A stretch of 64,000 nt of DNA from Modestobacter versicolor (GCF_014195485.1 NZ_JACIBU010000001.1:2666001-2730000), one strand, 5' to 3'; positions 46,012 through 55,906 are shown, counted from the first letter of the stretch. Numbers and translations: made by a program. Notes: generated by a model not told the origin, from the sequence alone.

Positions 46012-47658
46012 TCAGCCCTTGGAGAGGGCGCCGTAGCGGAACTTGAACGAGGCGTCGAGGGTGTCCTCGGCGCCGGAGACGTCGGTGCCGGTGACGGCCA
46101 CCTGGGCCCCCTGCAGGTAGGGCACCGTCGACAGGTCGTCGGCGACGAGGTCCTGGATCTGCTCGATCAGGGCCTGCCGGGCGGCGGGGTCGGGGGTGCT
46201 GGCCTGCTGCAGGATCAGGTCGTTGACCTGCTGGTCCTCGTAGTGGTTGGAGAGGAAGTTCTCCAGCAGGAAGAACGGCGTCAGGTAGTTGTCGGCGTCG
46301 GAGTAGTCCGGGAACCAGCCCAGCTGGTAGGCCGGGTACACGTCCGAGGTGCGGTCCTTGGAGTACTGCACCCACTCGGTGGTCTGCAGGTTCACCGTGA
46401 ACAGGCCGGTGGCCTCCAGCTGGTCCTTGATCAGCGCGTACTCGTCACCCGAGGACGGGCCGTAGTGGTCGTTCGAGTACTGCAGGTTGAGCTCGACGGG
46501 GGTCTGCACCCCGGCCGCCTGCAGCCGCTGGGCCGCCTTGTCCGGGTCGGCGCCACCGGAGCCGTCGCCGTACTTCTCCTGCAGCGGCGTGGTCGCGCCG
46601 GTCAGGCCGTCGGGGACGTAGGAGTACAGCGGGGTGTAGGTGCCCTTGTAGACCTGGTCGGCGATCTCCTGGCGGTCGATCAGGTCGGCCACCGCCTGGC
46701 GGACGGCGAGCGCCTTGGCCGGGTCGGCCTCGGCCGTCGTCGCACCGTAGGGCTGGGTGTCGAAGTTGAACGTGATGTACCGGATCTCGCCACCGGGGCC
46801 GTCGACGACCTTGACCTCGTCGTTGCCGCGCAGGTCGTCGATGTCGGTCGAGGTCAGGCTGCGGAAGGCGACGTCGATGTTGCCCTCCTGCACGTCCAGC
46901 TTCAGGTTCGAGGCGTCGCTGTAGTACTTGACGTTGACCTCGTCGGTCTTCGGCGCGCCCAGCAGCCCCTGGTACTCGGGGTTGGCCTGGTAGGAGACCA
47001 GGTCGTTGAGCTCGTAGCCGGTGATCGTGTACGGGCCGGCGAAGGCCTCGCCGTCGACGATCTCCTGGTCCGGGGTCAGCGCGTCGGCCGCGAAGACGTC
47101 CTCGTCGACGATCGGGCCGGCCGGGCTGGACAGGATCTGCGGGAAGACCTGGTCCTCGGGGCTCTTCAGCGTGAAGACGACGGTGGTGTCGTCGGGGGCC
47201 GCGACGCTGTCCAGGTTGTAGAGCAGCGACGCCGGGCCGTTCTCGTCGTTGATGGCGACCATGCGGTCGAAGCTGAACTTGACGTCGGAGGAGGTCAGCT
47301 CGTTGCCGTTGGCGAAGGTCAGGCCGCTCTTCAGCGTCACCGTGTACTCGGTCGGCGAGGTGAACTCGGCCGACTCGGCGATGTCGGGCTCCACGTCCGG
47401 GCTGCCCAGCGGGGTGTTCATCAGGAACGGGTAGACCTGGTTCATGACGGCGAAGGAGCCGTTGTCGTACGAACCGGCCGGGTCGATCGTGGTGATCTTG
47501 TCGCTGGTCCCGATGGTCAGCGCACCACCGCCACCGCCGGACGAGCCGCCGTCACCGCTGTCGTCGCTGCCGCCGCACGCCGTCAGCGCGAGCGCCGCCG
47601 CCGTGATGCCCGCCGTCGTGACCAGCACGCGCCGGCCACTCCTGGACACGGAGTTCAT
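46012..47658 (-). CDS. Peptide/oligopeptide ABC transporter substrate-binding lipoprotein
   Basis: 548 residues. The signal peptide ends in lipobox LTAC with Cys28, followed by a Ser/Gly linker. The body is a family 5 extracellular solute-binding protein with blocks such as TDKITTIDPAGSYDN-like sequence near the N-terminus, ESAEFTSPTEYTVTLKSGLTFANG and YVPDGLTG. These bind di- or oligopeptides, nickel or other ligands; the specific ligand is unknown. It is the first gene of a four-gene operon. Confidence 0.93.
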   Translation of the reverse strand: MNSVSRSGRRVLVTTAGITAAALALTACGGSDDSGDGGSSGGGGGALTIGTSDKITTIDPAGSYDNGSFAVMNQVYPFLMNTPLGSPDVEPDIAESAEFTSPTEYTVTLKSGLTFANGNELTSSDVKFSFDRMVAINDENGPASLLYNLDSVAAPDDTTVVFTLKSPEDQVFPQILSSPAGPIVDEDVFAADALTPDQEIVDGEAFAGPYTITGYELNDLVSYQANPEYQGLLGAPKTDEVNVKYYSDASNLKLDVQEGNIDVAFRSLTSTDIDDLRGNDEVKVVDGPGGEIRYITFNFDTQPYGATTAEADPAKALAVRQAVADLIDRQEIADQVYKGTYTPLYSYVPDGLTGATTPLQEKYGDGSGGADPDKAAQRLQAAGVQTPVELNLQYSNDHYGPSSGDEYALIKDQLEATGLFTVNLQTTEWVQYSKDRTSDVYPAYQLGWFPDYSDADNYLTPFFLLENFLSNHYEDQQVNDLILQQASTPDPAARQALIEQIQDLVADDLSTVPYLQGAQVAVTGTDVSGAEDTLDASFKFRYGALSKG

Positions 47659-47830
47659 CCGCTACCTCGTTCTCATGGGTGGCGGCTCGCGGGCGCCCAC
47701 CGGCGCACCACCGCGGCCGCCTGTGGCCATTGGAGATGCATGACTAACACACCCTTCCCACGGTGTGAGAACCCGCGGGGAGGCTGTGATGGTGTTGTGA
47801 CCCCAGCCGGCCGGTGGTGTGGCGCGGCCC

Positions 47831-49918
47831 TCAGAAGCGGCCGCCGCCTCCCCGGCGGCCCCGGCTCCCGGAGCCGCCGAAGCTGCCCCCGCCGCTGCGG
47901 CGGCCACCGCCCCCGCCGCGGGAGCCACCGAGCCCGCCGCCGAGGCCCCCGCCGCCGAAGCCGCCCCCGTACCCACCGCCGTACCCGCCGCCGTAGCCGC
48001 CGCCGTAGCCGCCGCGCGAGCCACCGCCGAGCAGGATGCCGCCGAGCACCAGGCTGCCGAGGTCGACGCCGGGGCGCCCGCCGTAGCCCGGGCCGCCGTA
48101 CCCGGGCGCGCCGTAGCCCGGGGCCCCGGGGCCGCCGTAGCCGCTGGACCACTGGTCGACGTCGGCGCGCGCCTGGTCGAGCGCCTGCTGGGCCAGGGCG
48201 GCCGCCTGCTGGGCCTCCCGCAGCGCACCGACCGGGTCGGCGCTGCCGGCGGCCACCGCGGCGTCCAGCCGCCGCTGCGCCTCGGCCAGCCGGGTGCGCG
48301 CCTCCGGCCCGACGGCTCCCCGGCGGGTGCTGATGAAGTCACCGGCCGCGGCGATCGCCGACCGAGCGGTGAGCACCGTCTGGTCCAGCGCCGCGGCGGC
48401 GCGGCGGGCCTGGACGGCGGCGTCCCGGGCGCCGGCGAGCGCCTGGTCCAGCGCGGCGTCGGCCTCCTCGAGCTGCCGCAGGGCGGTCAGCGGGTCGGGT
48501 CGCTGCCCGGCCGGGACGGCGTCCGCGGCGGCCAGCGCGGTCTCGGCGCGGGCGACCAGCGGAGCCAGCCCGGCCGGGTCGCCCGGGGTGCCGGTGACCA
48601 GCGACCGGGCCTCGGCGAGGTCCTGCTCGGTCTCCGCGCGGACAGCGGCCAGCCGGGCCGGCGCGGCGTCGAGGTCGGCGGCCAGCCGGCCGATCCCGTC
48701 CAGCAGCGTGCCGCTCTGCGCCACGGCGTCCTCGGCGACCCGCAGCGAGCCCACGGCCTGCCCGGGCTGACCGCCCTGCAGGTGCCCGCGGGCCTCCTCG
48801 ACCTCGGCGGCGGCGGCCTCCAGCCGGGCCCGGGCCTGGACGACGTTGTCGGCGACCGGCGCCAGCGCGGAGTCGGCGTACCGCTCGCGCAGCTCGGCCA
48901 GCCGCTGCTCCTCCTGCGGCAGCCGCTGCTGCAGCGCCGCCACCTGCGGGGTGAGCCGGTCCAGCGCCTGCGGTGCGGTGCGCTCCAGGTCGCGCAGCTG
49001 GTCGAAGGCCTCGGCCTGGGCGTCCAGCCGCTCGTCGGCAGCGCTGGTCAGCCGGAGGATCTCGGCGAGCATCCGGCGCCTGGTCGGCTCGTCCTCGGGG
49101 ACCTCGTCGTCCAGCTGCTGGCGGAGGGTGAAGGCCTGCTGCAGCTCGGTCTGGGACAGGGCCAGCGCCTCGGCGAACCCGGCCACCGGCTCGTCGCCGT
49201 ACTGGGCGCGGGCGAAGTCGAGCTCCAGGGAGGAGGTGCGGACCGCCTCGTCCAGCTCCAGCAGCGCGCCGCTGGCCCGGAAGGTGAGCTGCTCGGTGGT
49301 CTCGTCGGGGAACGGGTCGGCGGCCCGGGCGGCCGCCACCTGCTGCGCCTCGGTCTGCTTCCGGCGCCGGCGGCTGCGGGCGAGCGCGTACCCGCCCCCG
49401 CCCACCACCGCGACGGCCGCGATCACCCCGAGGGCCGCGCCGCCACCCCCAGAACCGCCGTCGTCGGCCAGCCCGTCGGCGAGGGCCACGACGGCACCGT
49501 CCCAGTCGTCGGCCGCCAGCTCGGGCTCGACGTCGGAGCTGATCACCTGGTCGATGTCGGAGTCGGAGATGCTCACCGCCTGGCCGGTGGAGACCCCGTA
49601 GGCCCGGTCCTCGACGGCGACGGCGAACAGCAGGTCGTTGCCGCCGAGGCCGCTGCGCTCCGCGGTCCGCTGGGCCCAGGCGGTGCCGTCCGCCGCCCCG
49701 TCGAACGTGTCGACGTAGACGACGAACAGCTGCACGTCCTGCTCGGTGCGCAGCCGCTCGATCGCCGCCTCGTCGCCCGACTGGTCGTCGAGCACCCCGG
49801 CGGTGTCGGTGACCTGGTCGGTGAGGGCGAGCGGCTCGTCGGCGGTCGCGGTGCCGGTGACCAGGAGGGGTGCGGCGAGCACGCCGAGGACGGCGGCCAG
49901 TCGGGGGAGGCGGCGCAT
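47831..49918 (-). CDS. TPM-domain membrane protein with coiled-coil and Gly-rich tail
   Basis: 695 residues. A signal peptide (about 1-26, ending near TATADEP) precedes a TPM domain (about 27-150), then a membrane segment (ALGVIAAVAVVGGGGYALA) and a basic stop-transfer RSRRRRK. A long Ala/Leu/Glu/Arg-rich coiled-coil region covers roughly residues 190-610. The last 85 residues are a Gly/Tyr/Arg-rich tail with repeated GGGYGGGYGGG. TPM proteins have been linked to photosystem repair phosphatases in plants; in bacteria the role is open. It is transcribed upstream of the peptide ABC operon in reverse order, with 172 bp between. Confidence 0.85.
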   Translation of the reverse strand: MRRLPRLAAVLGVLAAPLLVTGTATADEPLALTDQVTDTAGVLDDQSGDEAAIERLRTEQDVQLFVVYVDTFDGAADGTAWAQRTAERSGLGGNDLLFAVAVEDRAYGVSTGQAVSISDSDIDQVISSDVEPELAADDWDGAVVALADGLADDGGSGGGGAALGVIAAVAVVGGGGYALARSRRRRKQTEAQQVAAARAADPFPDETTEQLTFRASGALLELDEAVRTSSLELDFARAQYGDEPVAGFAEALALSQTELQQAFTLRQQLDDEVPEDEPTRRRMLAEILRLTSAADERLDAQAEAFDQLRDLERTAPQALDRLTPQVAALQQRLPQEEQRLAELRERYADSALAPVADNVVQARARLEAAAAEVEEARGHLQGGQPGQAVGSLRVAEDAVAQSGTLLDGIGRLAADLDAAPARLAAVRAETEQDLAEARSLVTGTPGDPAGLAPLVARAETALAAADAVPAGQRPDPLTALRQLEEADAALDQALAGARDAAVQARRAAAALDQTVLTARSAIAAAGDFISTRRGAVGPEARTRLAEAQRRLDAAVAAGSADPVGALREAQQAAALAQQALDQARADVDQWSSGYGGPGAPGYGAPGYGGPGYGGRPGVDLGSLVLGGILLGGGSRGGYGGGYGGGYGGGYGGGFGGGGLGGGLGGSRGGGGGRRSGGGSFGGSGSRGRRGGGGRF

Positions 49919-49935
49919 GGCCCCATCGTCGCCGA

Positions 49936-50385
49936 TCAGGCCGGGGCGGGGGCGGTCGAGCCCTCGGCGGCGTGCAGCCGGCGCTTGGCCAGCGCGATCG
50001 GCAGCTGCCCGACCAGGGCCGGGAGCAGCCAGGCGACCGGGTGGCCGGTCTCGGCGATCAGCACCCCGGTGACCAGCGCGATGTAGGAGCCCCCGAGCAG
50101 GTGCGGCTGCCAGCTGCGCCAGCCCGGCCAGTCCCGCCGCCGGGCCAGCGCCCCGGTGACCGCGAGCACCTCGGTGGCCACCGCGACCGGCAGCAGCCAG
50201 CCCAGCTGCGGGTCGGTGACCGCGAGCACCCCGGCGGACCCGGCGACGCCGGCCACCACGACCTGGTAGCCGGTGGCGAGCCCCACGGCCGGCCGGCCGC
50301 GCCGGCGGGCGAGCAGCCAGGCCGGCCCGAGCAGCAGACCGGCGGCGCCCAGCAGGACGTGCAGGAACAGGACGACGTCGCGCAC
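49936..50385 (-). CDS. Small integral membrane protein, unknown function
   Basis: 149 residues starting at GTG. About four hydrophobic segments are visible: VVLFLHVLLGAAGLLLGPAWLL, YQVVVAGVAGSAGVLAV, LGWLLPVAVATEVLAVTGAL and LLGGSYIALVTGVLIAE. Short basic loops (ARRRGRP, ARRRDWPGW) suggest the cytoplasmic faces. It resembles small heme- or quinone-type membrane proteins only in general shape, and I do not recognise a family with confidence. Its stop lies 17 bp before the TPM gene start on the same strand, so they may be co-transcribed. Confidence 0.75.
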   Translation of the reverse strand: MRDVVLFLHVLLGAAGLLLGPAWLLARRRGRPAVGLATGYQVVVAGVAGSAGVLAVTDPQLGWLLPVAVATEVLAVTGALARRRDWPGWRSWQPHLLGGSYIALVTGVLIAETGHPVAWLLPALVGQLPIALAKRRLHAAEGSTAPAPA

Positions 50386-50423
50386 CTGACCGCTCCCTCC
50401 GGCAGGCCGGCAGCGCCGGCTCC

Positions 50424-50457
50424 GGTCACCGGGCCGGCGTCGGCCGGCCCGGTGACC
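50424..50457 (-). terminator. Terminator after VOC protein gene
   Basis: GGTCACCGGGCCGGC (50424-50438) and GCCGGCCCGGTGACC (50443-50457) pair perfectly over 15 bp with a GTCG loop. It lies between the VOC gene stop (50509) and the downstream membrane protein gene. Confidence 0.8.
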
Positions 50458-50508
50458 AGCCTGCCCGGCCGCAGGGACCCGGCACAGGTGCCAGATGTCA
50501 GGTCCTGC

Positions 50509-51267
50509 TCAGGCGGGGATCTCCGACATCACCGAGAACGACGCCCCCCAGGGGTCGGCGACCACGGCGAACCGGCCGAACTCGGTGTCCTCCGCGGCCA
50601 TCAGCACCTTGCCGCCGCCGGACTCCACCGCCGCCACCGCGTCGTCGGTCGAGGCGACCGAGAAGCAGGTCGCCCAGCCGCGGGGCAGCCCCGGTGAGAT
50701 GCCGCCGAGCCCGCCGAGCGGCTGCTCGCCGGAGCTGAAGACCGCGTAGCCGTCGAGCCCGGGCATCTCCTGCCAGGAGAAGCCGAACACGGCGCGGTAG
50801 AAGTCCCGCGCCGCCGCCGGGTCGTCGACGGCCGCCTCGTTCCAGACCAGCCCGCCGGGCTCGTTGTAGATCTCGGCGCCGGTGGTGGTGCCGGCCTGCC
50901 ACAGGCCGAACGGGTTGCCCTGCGGGTCGGCGGCCATCGCCATCCGCCCGGCCGGGCCCACGTCCATCGGCGGGGCCAGCAACGAGCCGCCGACCTCGGT
51001 CACCCGCGCCGCGACGGTGTCGACGTCGTCGGCGGCGAAGTACGTCGTCCAGCGGGGCGGGTCGTCCGGGTCCTGCTGCGGGCCCATCCCGGCGGCCTTG
51101 CGGCCGTTGCGCAGGCACATGGTGTAGCCGTAGGACTCCGGCCCGCCGACGTCGTAGGTCCAGTCGAGGACCGTGGCGTAGAAGGCGCGGGCGGCGTCCG
51201 GTTCCGGCGTGCCGAGGTCGACCCAGCACGGCGTGCCGTTCGGCCAGGGAGTGGTGCGAGTGGGCAT
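50509..51267 (-). CDS. VOC (glyoxalase/dioxygenase fold) protein, two domains
   Basis: 252 residues from the ATG at 51267, preceded by a very good GAGGAGG. Two VOC repeats are seen. The first opens with PCWVDLGTPEPDAARAFYATVLDW and the second with EAAVDDPAAARDFYRAVFGFSW. Each ends in a metal-side segment such as MAMAADPQGNPFGLW and FAVVADPWGASFSVM. The family includes glyoxalases, resistance proteins and extradiol dioxygenases; substrate unknown. It resembles hydroxylase-like VOC proteins of actinobacteria. Divergent from the Rieske gene. Confidence 0.9.
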   Translation of the reverse strand: MPTRTTPWPNGTPCWVDLGTPEPDAARAFYATVLDWTYDVGGPESYGYTMCLRNGRKAAGMGPQQDPDDPPRWTTYFAADDVDTVAARVTEVGGSLLAPPMDVGPAGRMAMAADPQGNPFGLWQAGTTTGAEIYNEPGGLVWNEAAVDDPAAARDFYRAVFGFSWQEMPGLDGYAVFSSGEQPLGGLGGISPGLPRGWATCFSVASTDDAVAAVESGGGKVLMAAEDTEFGRFAVVADPWGASFSVMSEIPA

Positions 51268-51398
51268 GACTCCTCCTCGGGTCGGGAGGTCGACCGTCCC
51301 ACCGGGTACCGACAGGACCGCCGTCCCCGGGTACGAGGTCTGCACGTCGCTGCGCGGGGTAGGGCCCCGGGCACCGACCGAGACCAGGAGGCCCACCC

Positions 51399-51761
51399 GT
51401 GCCGAAGAGCGACCGCGTCCCCGCCGCCGACCTGCCCCCGGGTGCGGTGCGCCCCGCCGGGCACTGGGCGGTGGCCAACGACCGCGGCCGGCTGGCCGCG
51501 GTGTCCCGGCGCTGCCGGCACCAGCTCGCCGATCTGTCGGCGGGCAGCGTGGACGCCGAGGGCTGCCTGGTCTGCCCGTGGCACCAGGCCCGCTACGACC
51601 TGCACACCGGGGAGATGGTGTCCGGGCCGCGCGGCTTCCTCGGCTACCACGGGCCGGCCCCGGGCTACTCCGGCCTGGTCAAGCGGTTCGGCCAGGTGGT
51701 GCGCCTCCGCGTCCGCCGCGCCGTGCGCCGCGGAGACGACGTCGTAGTAGCCGACGGCTGA
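51399..51761 (+). CDS. Rieske [2Fe-2S] domain protein
   Basis: 120 residues starting at GTG. The cluster-binding motif is CRHQ (Cys, His) and CPWHQARYD (Cys, His) 17 residues apart. No catalytic oxygenase domain follows, so this is a stand-alone Rieske ferredoxin-type protein that likely transfers electrons to an unknown partner. Its start lies 131 bp from the divergent VOC gene, and repeat R6 follows 26 bp after its stop. Confidence 0.9.
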   Translation: MPKSDRVPAADLPPGAVRPAGHWAVANDRGRLAAVSRRCRHQLADLSAGSVDAEGCLVCPWHQARYDLHTGEMVSGPRGFLGYHGPAPGYSGLVKRFGQVVRLRVRRAVRRGDDVVVADG

Positions 51762-51787
51762 GCGAGCCGCCCGACGTCACCAGCCGC

Positions 51788-51845
51788 GGCCCCCGTGCAG
51801 GGGCCCGGCCGCGAGCCTGCGAGCGGTCGGGGGGCACGGGGGTCC
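51788..51845 (+). repeat. Structured repeat family 1, copy R6 (recR 3' end)
   Basis: Outer stem GGCCCCCGTGC (51788-51798) with GCACGGGGGTCC (51834-51845). Inner stem CCGGCCGC/GCGGTCGG, eight pairs including one G-T, closes loop GAGCCTGCGA. Its edge is 4 nt from the recR stop, and it follows the convergent Rieske gene by 26 nt, so it can end both transcripts. Confidence 0.85.
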
Positions 51846-51849
51846 TTGT

Positions 51850-52449
51850 TCACGCGTCGATGCGGCGGCGGCCCTCGAAGGCGCGGCCCAGGGTGACCTC
51901 GTCGGCGTACTCCAGGTCGCCGCCCACCGGCAGGCCGCTGGCCAACCGGGAGACGGCCAGCCCCAGCGGGCCGACCAGCCGGGCCAGGTAGGCCGCGGTG
52001 GCCTCGCCCTCCAGGTTCGGGTCGGTGGCGATGATCAGCTCGGTGACCTGGCCGTCCATCAGCCGGGTCATCAGCTCCTTGACCCGCAGGTCGTCGGGGC
52101 CGATGCCCTCGATCGGGCTGATCGCACCGCCGAGCACGTGGTAGCGGCCCTTGAACTCGCGGGTGCGCTCGATCGCCACGACGTCCTTGGGCTCCTCGAC
52201 GACGCAGATGACGTCCAGGGTGCGCCGCGGGTCGCGGCAGATCCGGCACTGCTCGCCCTCGGCGACGTTGTAGCAGGTCACGCAGAAGCGGACCTCCGCC
52301 TGCACCCGCTGCAGCGCGGCGACCAGCCGCACGACGTCGGCCGACTCCGCGGCCAGCAGGTGGAAGGCGATGCGCTGCGCGCTCTTGGGACCGACGCCGG
52401 GCAGCCGCCCGAGCTCGTCGATGAGGTCCTGGACAGCGCCCTCGTACAC
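51850..52449 (-). CDS. recR: Recombination mediator protein
   Basis: 199 residues starting at GTG ([32 protein letters not shown]). It has an N-terminal helix-hairpin-helix, a C4 zinc finger ([16 protein letters not shown]) and a TOPRIM domain ([14 protein letters not shown] and later [16 protein letters not shown]). RecR works with RecO and RecF to load RecA at gaps. It follows ybaB and dnaX in the common dnaX-ybaB-recR order, on the same strand. Confidence 0.97.
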   Translation of the reverse strand: MYEGAVQDLIDELGRLPGVGPKSAQRIAFHLLAAESADVVRLVAALQRVQAEVRFCVTCYNVAEGEQCRICRDPRRTLDVICVVEEPKDVVAIERTREFKGRYHVLGGAISPIEGIGPDDLRVKELMTRLMDGQVTELIIATDPNLEGEATAAYLARLVGPLGLAVSRLASGLPVGGDLEYADEVTLGRAFEGRRRIDA

Positions 52450-52492
52450 GGTTCTCCTTCGAGGTGGGGCGACGGTGCGTCGCCCCGGTGGG

Positions 52493-52828
52493 TCAGAAGC
52501 CGGGCAGGCCGAGCCCGCCGCCGAGGCCCCCGGTCACCGGGCCCATCGTGGTGGCGGCGAGCTCGTTGGCGGCCCGCTGGGCGTCCCGGAAGGCCGCGAC
52601 GACCAGGTCCTGGAGCGTCTCGACGTCGTCGGGGTCGACGGCGGCGGGGGCGATGGTCAGGCTGACCACGTCGCCGCTGCCGGTCAGCGTGACGGTGACC
52701 AGCTCACCGCCGGCCGAGCCGGTCACCTCCGCGTTGGCGAGCTCCTCCTGCGCGGCGGCGAGCGCCTGCTGCATCTGCTGCGCCTGCTTGAGCAACGCGC
52801 CCATGTCGGGCTGGCCTCCGGGTCCCAT
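52493..52828 (-). CDS. YbaB/EbfC nucleoid-associated protein
   Basis: 111 residues. The N-terminal helix [21 protein letters not shown], the central [17 protein letters not shown] strand pair and the C-terminal [12 protein letters not shown] helix are the family signature. It forms dimers that bind DNA without strict sequence preference. The C-terminus is a short Gly-rich tail. Located between dnaX and recR, as in many bacteria; spacing to recR is 43 bp and to dnaX 107 bp, which includes repeat R7. Confidence 0.95.
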   Translation of the reverse strand: MGPGGQPDMGALLKQAQQMQQALAAAQEELANAEVTGSAGGELVTVTLTGSGDVVSLTIAPAAVDPDDVETLQDLVVAAFRDAQRAANELAATTMGPVTGGLGGGLGLPGF

Positions 52829-52877
52829 GACCCGAGAGTAGGTGCTGCCACCGACGATCGCGGCCGACGCGGCGTCC

Positions 52878-52934
52878 GGCCGCCTCGCAGGGTCCCGCGA
52901 CGCGCGGAGCGTGCCGTGGGGGGCGAGGGGGTCC
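52878..52934 (+). repeat. Structured repeat family 1, copy R7 (dnaX 3' end), degenerate
   Basis: Outer stem GGCCGCCTCGC (52878-52888) with GCGAGGGGGTCC (52923-52934), with one G-G mismatch. The inner stem CCGCGAC versus GCCGTGG is imperfect and the loop has drifted (GCGCGGAGC-like). It ends 1 nt from the dnaX stop. It is the most decayed copy in the window. Confidence 0.7.
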
Positions 52935-52935
52935 C

Positions 52936-55176
52936 TCAGCTGTCGATGGGGCGGGCGCCGAGCTGGGTGCGGAGCAGCTGCAGCGCCGCCGCCTCCGGGT
53001 CCAGCGCGGGCGGCGCGTCCGCACCGTCCGTGGAGACGTCGGCGGCCCGCTCGGCCATCAGCTCGTCGGCCTCGGCGGACTCCGCGGCCTGCGCAGCTGC
53101 CCGCGCCGCCTCCGGGGTCACCGACGGGCCGGCCGCCGGCTGGCCGGGGGTGTCGACGACCGCCTGCACCTTCCAGCGCACGCCGAGCAGCTCCTCCAGC
53201 GCCTGCCGGACGATGTCCTTGTTCAGGTCGTCGCCGAGCATCTTGGCCAGCGCCGGCGAGGTGGCCGCCAGCGTGAGCGTGCCGTTGGTCAGGTCGTGCA
53301 CCTGCGCGCTCTTCAGCAGCGCCTCGGTGGTGCGCTTGTGCCGCTTGACCACCGAGAGCAGCTCGGGCCAGATCCGCCGGACGTCGGCGGTGGTCAGGGC
53401 ACCGTCGTCGACGGCCGGCTCGGCCGGGGTCGCCGAGACCAGCGGGGTCGGCTCACCGCCGCGCGGGGCGGGGGCGGACTCCGCCGCGGCCCGCGGCGCG
53501 GGTGCGGCGGCCGGTGGCGGGGTGGCCGGGGCGGGGGTCGGGGCGGGACGGGGAGCCGCCGGGGCCGCGGCGCGGGTGGGCTGCGGCCAGTCCTCGTCGT
53601 CGGTCGGCTCGGGCGGCAGCGGGACGTCAGGCTCACCGGTGGCCAATGGCGGGCGGGCCCGCTCGGCCGGCGGGCCGGCGGGGGTCGGGGCCGGTGCGGG
53701 CTTCGCGGCCATGGCGCCCGGGCGGGCGGTGACCGGCCAGCCGTCGTCGCCCTCCGGTGCGGCGACGGGCGGGGCCGCAGGCGCGGACGCCGCCGGGGCT
53801 GCGGCCCGGGCCTGCGAGGGACGCACGTAGGCAGGCCGCGCCGCGGGCGGGACGGCTGCTGCGGCGGGTGCGGGCTCGGGCGCCGGGGCGGCGGCAGGGG
53901 CCGGAGCGGGGGCCGGAGCGACGGCCGCCGGTGCAGCGGGGGCGCGGACCACGGCCGGCGGGGCGACCGGCGCTGCGGCGACCGGCGCCTCGGGACGCCC
54001 CGCGTGCTCACCGGCGATGGACATCCGCCGCTCGAGCCGCTCCAGCCGCTGCAGCGTGGCCGCGGCCGAGCCGTCGACGCCGGGCAGCAGCATCCGGGCG
54101 CAGACCAGCTCCAGCAGCAGCCGGGGCGCCGTCGTCCCGCGCATCTCGGTCAGGCCCTCGTGCACGGTGTCGGCCAGCCGGGACAGCGTCGCGCCGCCCA
54201 GGGCCGCGGCCTGCCGGCTCATCAGGTCCAGCCGGTCGGGCGGGCAGTCGAGCAGGCCGTTGCCGCCGGCCTCGGGCACGGCGTCGAGCACGATCAGGTC
54301 GCGCAGCCGGTCGAGCAGGTCGGTGGCGAAGCGGCGCGGGTCGTGGCCGGCCTCGACCACCCGGTCGACGGCCTGGAAGACCCCGGGCGCGTCGGAGGCG
54401 GCCAGCGCGTCCACGGCCTCGTCGAGCAGCGCCTCGTCGGTGACCCCCAGCAGCCCGACCGCGGACTTGTAGGTGACGCCCTCGGGCCCGGCGCCGGCCA
54501 GCAGCTGGTCCAGGATCGACAGCGAGTCGCGGACCGACCCACCGCCGGCCCGCACCACCAGCGGGAAGACGGTCGGCTCGACGGTGACGCCCTCGGCCGT
54601 GCAGGTGCGCTCCAGCAGGCCGCGCAGGGTGCTCGGCGGCACCAGCCGGAACGGGTAGTGGTGGGTGCGCGAGCGGATGGTCGGGAGGACCTTCTCCGGC
54701 TCGGTCGTGGCGAAGACGAAGACGAGGAACTCCGGCGGCTCCTCGACCACCTTGAGCAGGGCGTTGAAGCCCTGCGTGGTGACCATGTGCGCCTCGTCGA
54801 CGATGTAGACCTTGTAGCGGCTGTGCACCGGGGCGAAGAACGCCTTCTCGCGCAGGTCGCGGGCGTCGTCGACACCACCGTGGCTGGCCGCGTCGATCTC
54901 CATGACGTCGATCGAGCCGGGGCCGTCGGGGGCCAGCGAGATGCACGAGCCGCAGACGCCGCAGGGCGTCGAGGTCGGCCCCTGCTCGCAGTTCAGCGAG
55001 CGGGCCAGGATCCGCGCCGACGACGTCTTGCCGCACCCGCGCGGGCCGCTGAACAGGTAGGCGTGGTTGATCCGCCCGCTGTCCACGGCGTTCATCAGGG
55101 GCGCGGTGACGTGCTCCTGGCCGACCACCTCGGCGAAGGTCGCCGGGCGGTACTTGCGGTAGAGCGCCAGAGCCAC
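52936..55176 (-). CDS. dnaX: DNA polymerase III gamma/tau subunit
   Basis: 746 residues starting at GTG ([23 protein letters not shown]). Walker A is GPRGCGKTS, the zinc module is CEQGP...CGVCGSC, Walker B is VYIVDEAHM and the SRTHHYPF segment carries the sensor arginine region. Residues about 390-590 are a long Ala/Pro-rich linker. The C-terminal third contains the tau-specific domain ([23 protein letters not shown]). It loads the beta clamp and couples the replisome. No A/T-rich slippery heptamer was noticed, so a frameshift-made gamma is not supported. Confidence 0.97.
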   Translation of the reverse strand: MALALYRKYRPATFAEVVGQEHVTAPLMNAVDSGRINHAYLFSGPRGCGKTSSARILARSLNCEQGPTSTPCGVCGSCISLAPDGPGSIDVMEIDAASHGGVDDARDLREKAFFAPVHSRYKVYIVDEAHMVTTQGFNALLKVVEEPPEFLVFVFATTEPEKVLPTIRSRTHHYPFRLVPPSTLRGLLERTCTAEGVTVEPTVFPLVVRAGGGSVRDSLSILDQLLAGAGPEGVTYKSAVGLLGVTDEALLDEAVDALAASDAPGVFQAVDRVVEAGHDPRRFATDLLDRLRDLIVLDAVPEAGGNGLLDCPPDRLDLMSRQAAALGGATLSRLADTVHEGLTEMRGTTAPRLLLELVCARMLLPGVDGSAAATLQRLERLERRMSIAGEHAGRPEAPVAAAPVAPPAVVRAPAAPAAVAPAPAPAPAAAPAPEPAPAAAAVPPAARPAYVRPSQARAAAPAASAPAAPPVAAPEGDDGWPVTARPGAMAAKPAPAPTPAGPPAERARPPLATGEPDVPLPPEPTDDEDWPQPTRAAAPAAPRPAPTPAPATPPPAAAPAPRAAAESAPAPRGGEPTPLVSATPAEPAVDDGALTTADVRRIWPELLSVVKRHKRTTEALLKSAQVHDLTNGTLTLAATSPALAKMLGDDLNKDIVRQALEELLGVRWKVQAVVDTPGQPAAGPSVTPEAARAAAQAAESAEADELMAERAADVSTDGADAPPALDPEAAALQLLRTQLGARPIDS

Positions 55177-55192
55177 GCCGCGAATCTACGTG

Positions 55193-55236
55193 CCCGGACC
55201 GACGCTCCGGTGCCACGCGGCACCGGAGCGTCCGGG
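55193..55236 (-). terminator. Terminator after YceI-like gene
   Basis: GACGCTCCGGTGCC (55201-55214) and GGCACCGGAGCGTC (55219-55232) pair perfectly over 14 bp with an ACGC loop; CCCG (55193-55196) can add an outer pairing with CGGG (55233-55236). It lies between the YceI stop (55238) and the dnaX start (55176). Confidence 0.8.
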
Positions 55237-55237
55237 A

Positions 55238-55906
55238 TCACTGGGTGAGGTGCAGGAAGAACTCGACCTCGCCCTGGTCGTCCACCCGGACGAAGCCCAG
55301 GTTCGGCGCCTCGATGCCGTAGTCGCCGAAGGTCACCGGCACCGAGCCGGAGGCCTCGACGCCGTCCGCGGTCCGGACGACGGACAGCTGGGTCTGCACC
55401 TGCTGGGTCACCCCGGCCAGCGTCAGCTCGCCGGTCACCGGGATCTCGACCGGCGTGCCGGTCAGCTCGGGGAGGTCGGCCGGCTGGGTCACCGAGAAGG
55501 TGGCGGTGGGGTTGGCCGCGACGTCCATCACGTTGTCCCGGAAGTAGCCGTCCCGCCGGCCGCTGTCGGTGGTGATCGACGCCACGTCGACGGTCACGTC
55601 GGCATCGGCGAGGTCGCCGCCGGTGATGACGACGGTCCCGGTGACCTGGTCGGTCGTGCCGGCGACGGTGACGTCGGCGCCGTTGAGCACCTCGTGCACG
55701 CGGTAGCCCGCGGACGAGCCGGTCGTGATGGTCCAGGTGCCGTCGGTGTCGCTGACCAGCGCGGCGTCCGAGGGCTGCGCCTGCACGGTGGGCGCCGGCG
55801 GGGCGTCCTCCTCGAGGGCGGCGTAGACGAGCGGCCCCCCGATGGCGCCCGCGGCCACGACGGCCAGCGCTCCACCGGCGATGAACCAGGTACGACGACT
55901 CGGCAT
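55238..55906 (-). CDS. YceI family protein, membrane-anchored
   Basis: 222 residues. An N-terminal membrane anchor (AGGALAVVAAGAIGGPLVYAAL) precedes a short Pro-rich linker and a YceI lipocalin-like domain (about residues 55-222). Typical segments are GTWTITTGSSAGYRVHE, VASITTDSGRRDGYFRDN and VPVTFGDYGI. YceI proteins bind isoprenoid-like lipids such as polyprenyl chains. It probably sits on the outer face of the membrane. It is transcribed toward dnaX, but the terminator hairpin separates them. Confidence 0.92.
   Translation of the reverse strand: MPSRRTWFIAGGALAVVAAGAIGGPLVYAALEEDAPPAPTVQAQPSDAALVSDTDGTWTITTGSSAGYRVHEVLNGADVTVAGTTDQVTGTVVITGGDLADADVTVDVASITTDSGRRDGYFRDNVMDVAANPTATFSVTQPADLPELTGTPVEIPVTGELTLAGVTQQVQTQLSVVRTADGVEASGSVPVTFGDYGIEAPNLGFVRVDDQGEVEFFLHLTQ

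Noticed and set aside
52936-55176. Programmed frameshift in dnaX
   Set aside because: No A-rich slippery heptamer with a following hairpin was seen in the linker region; the full-length tau form is encoded by one frame.
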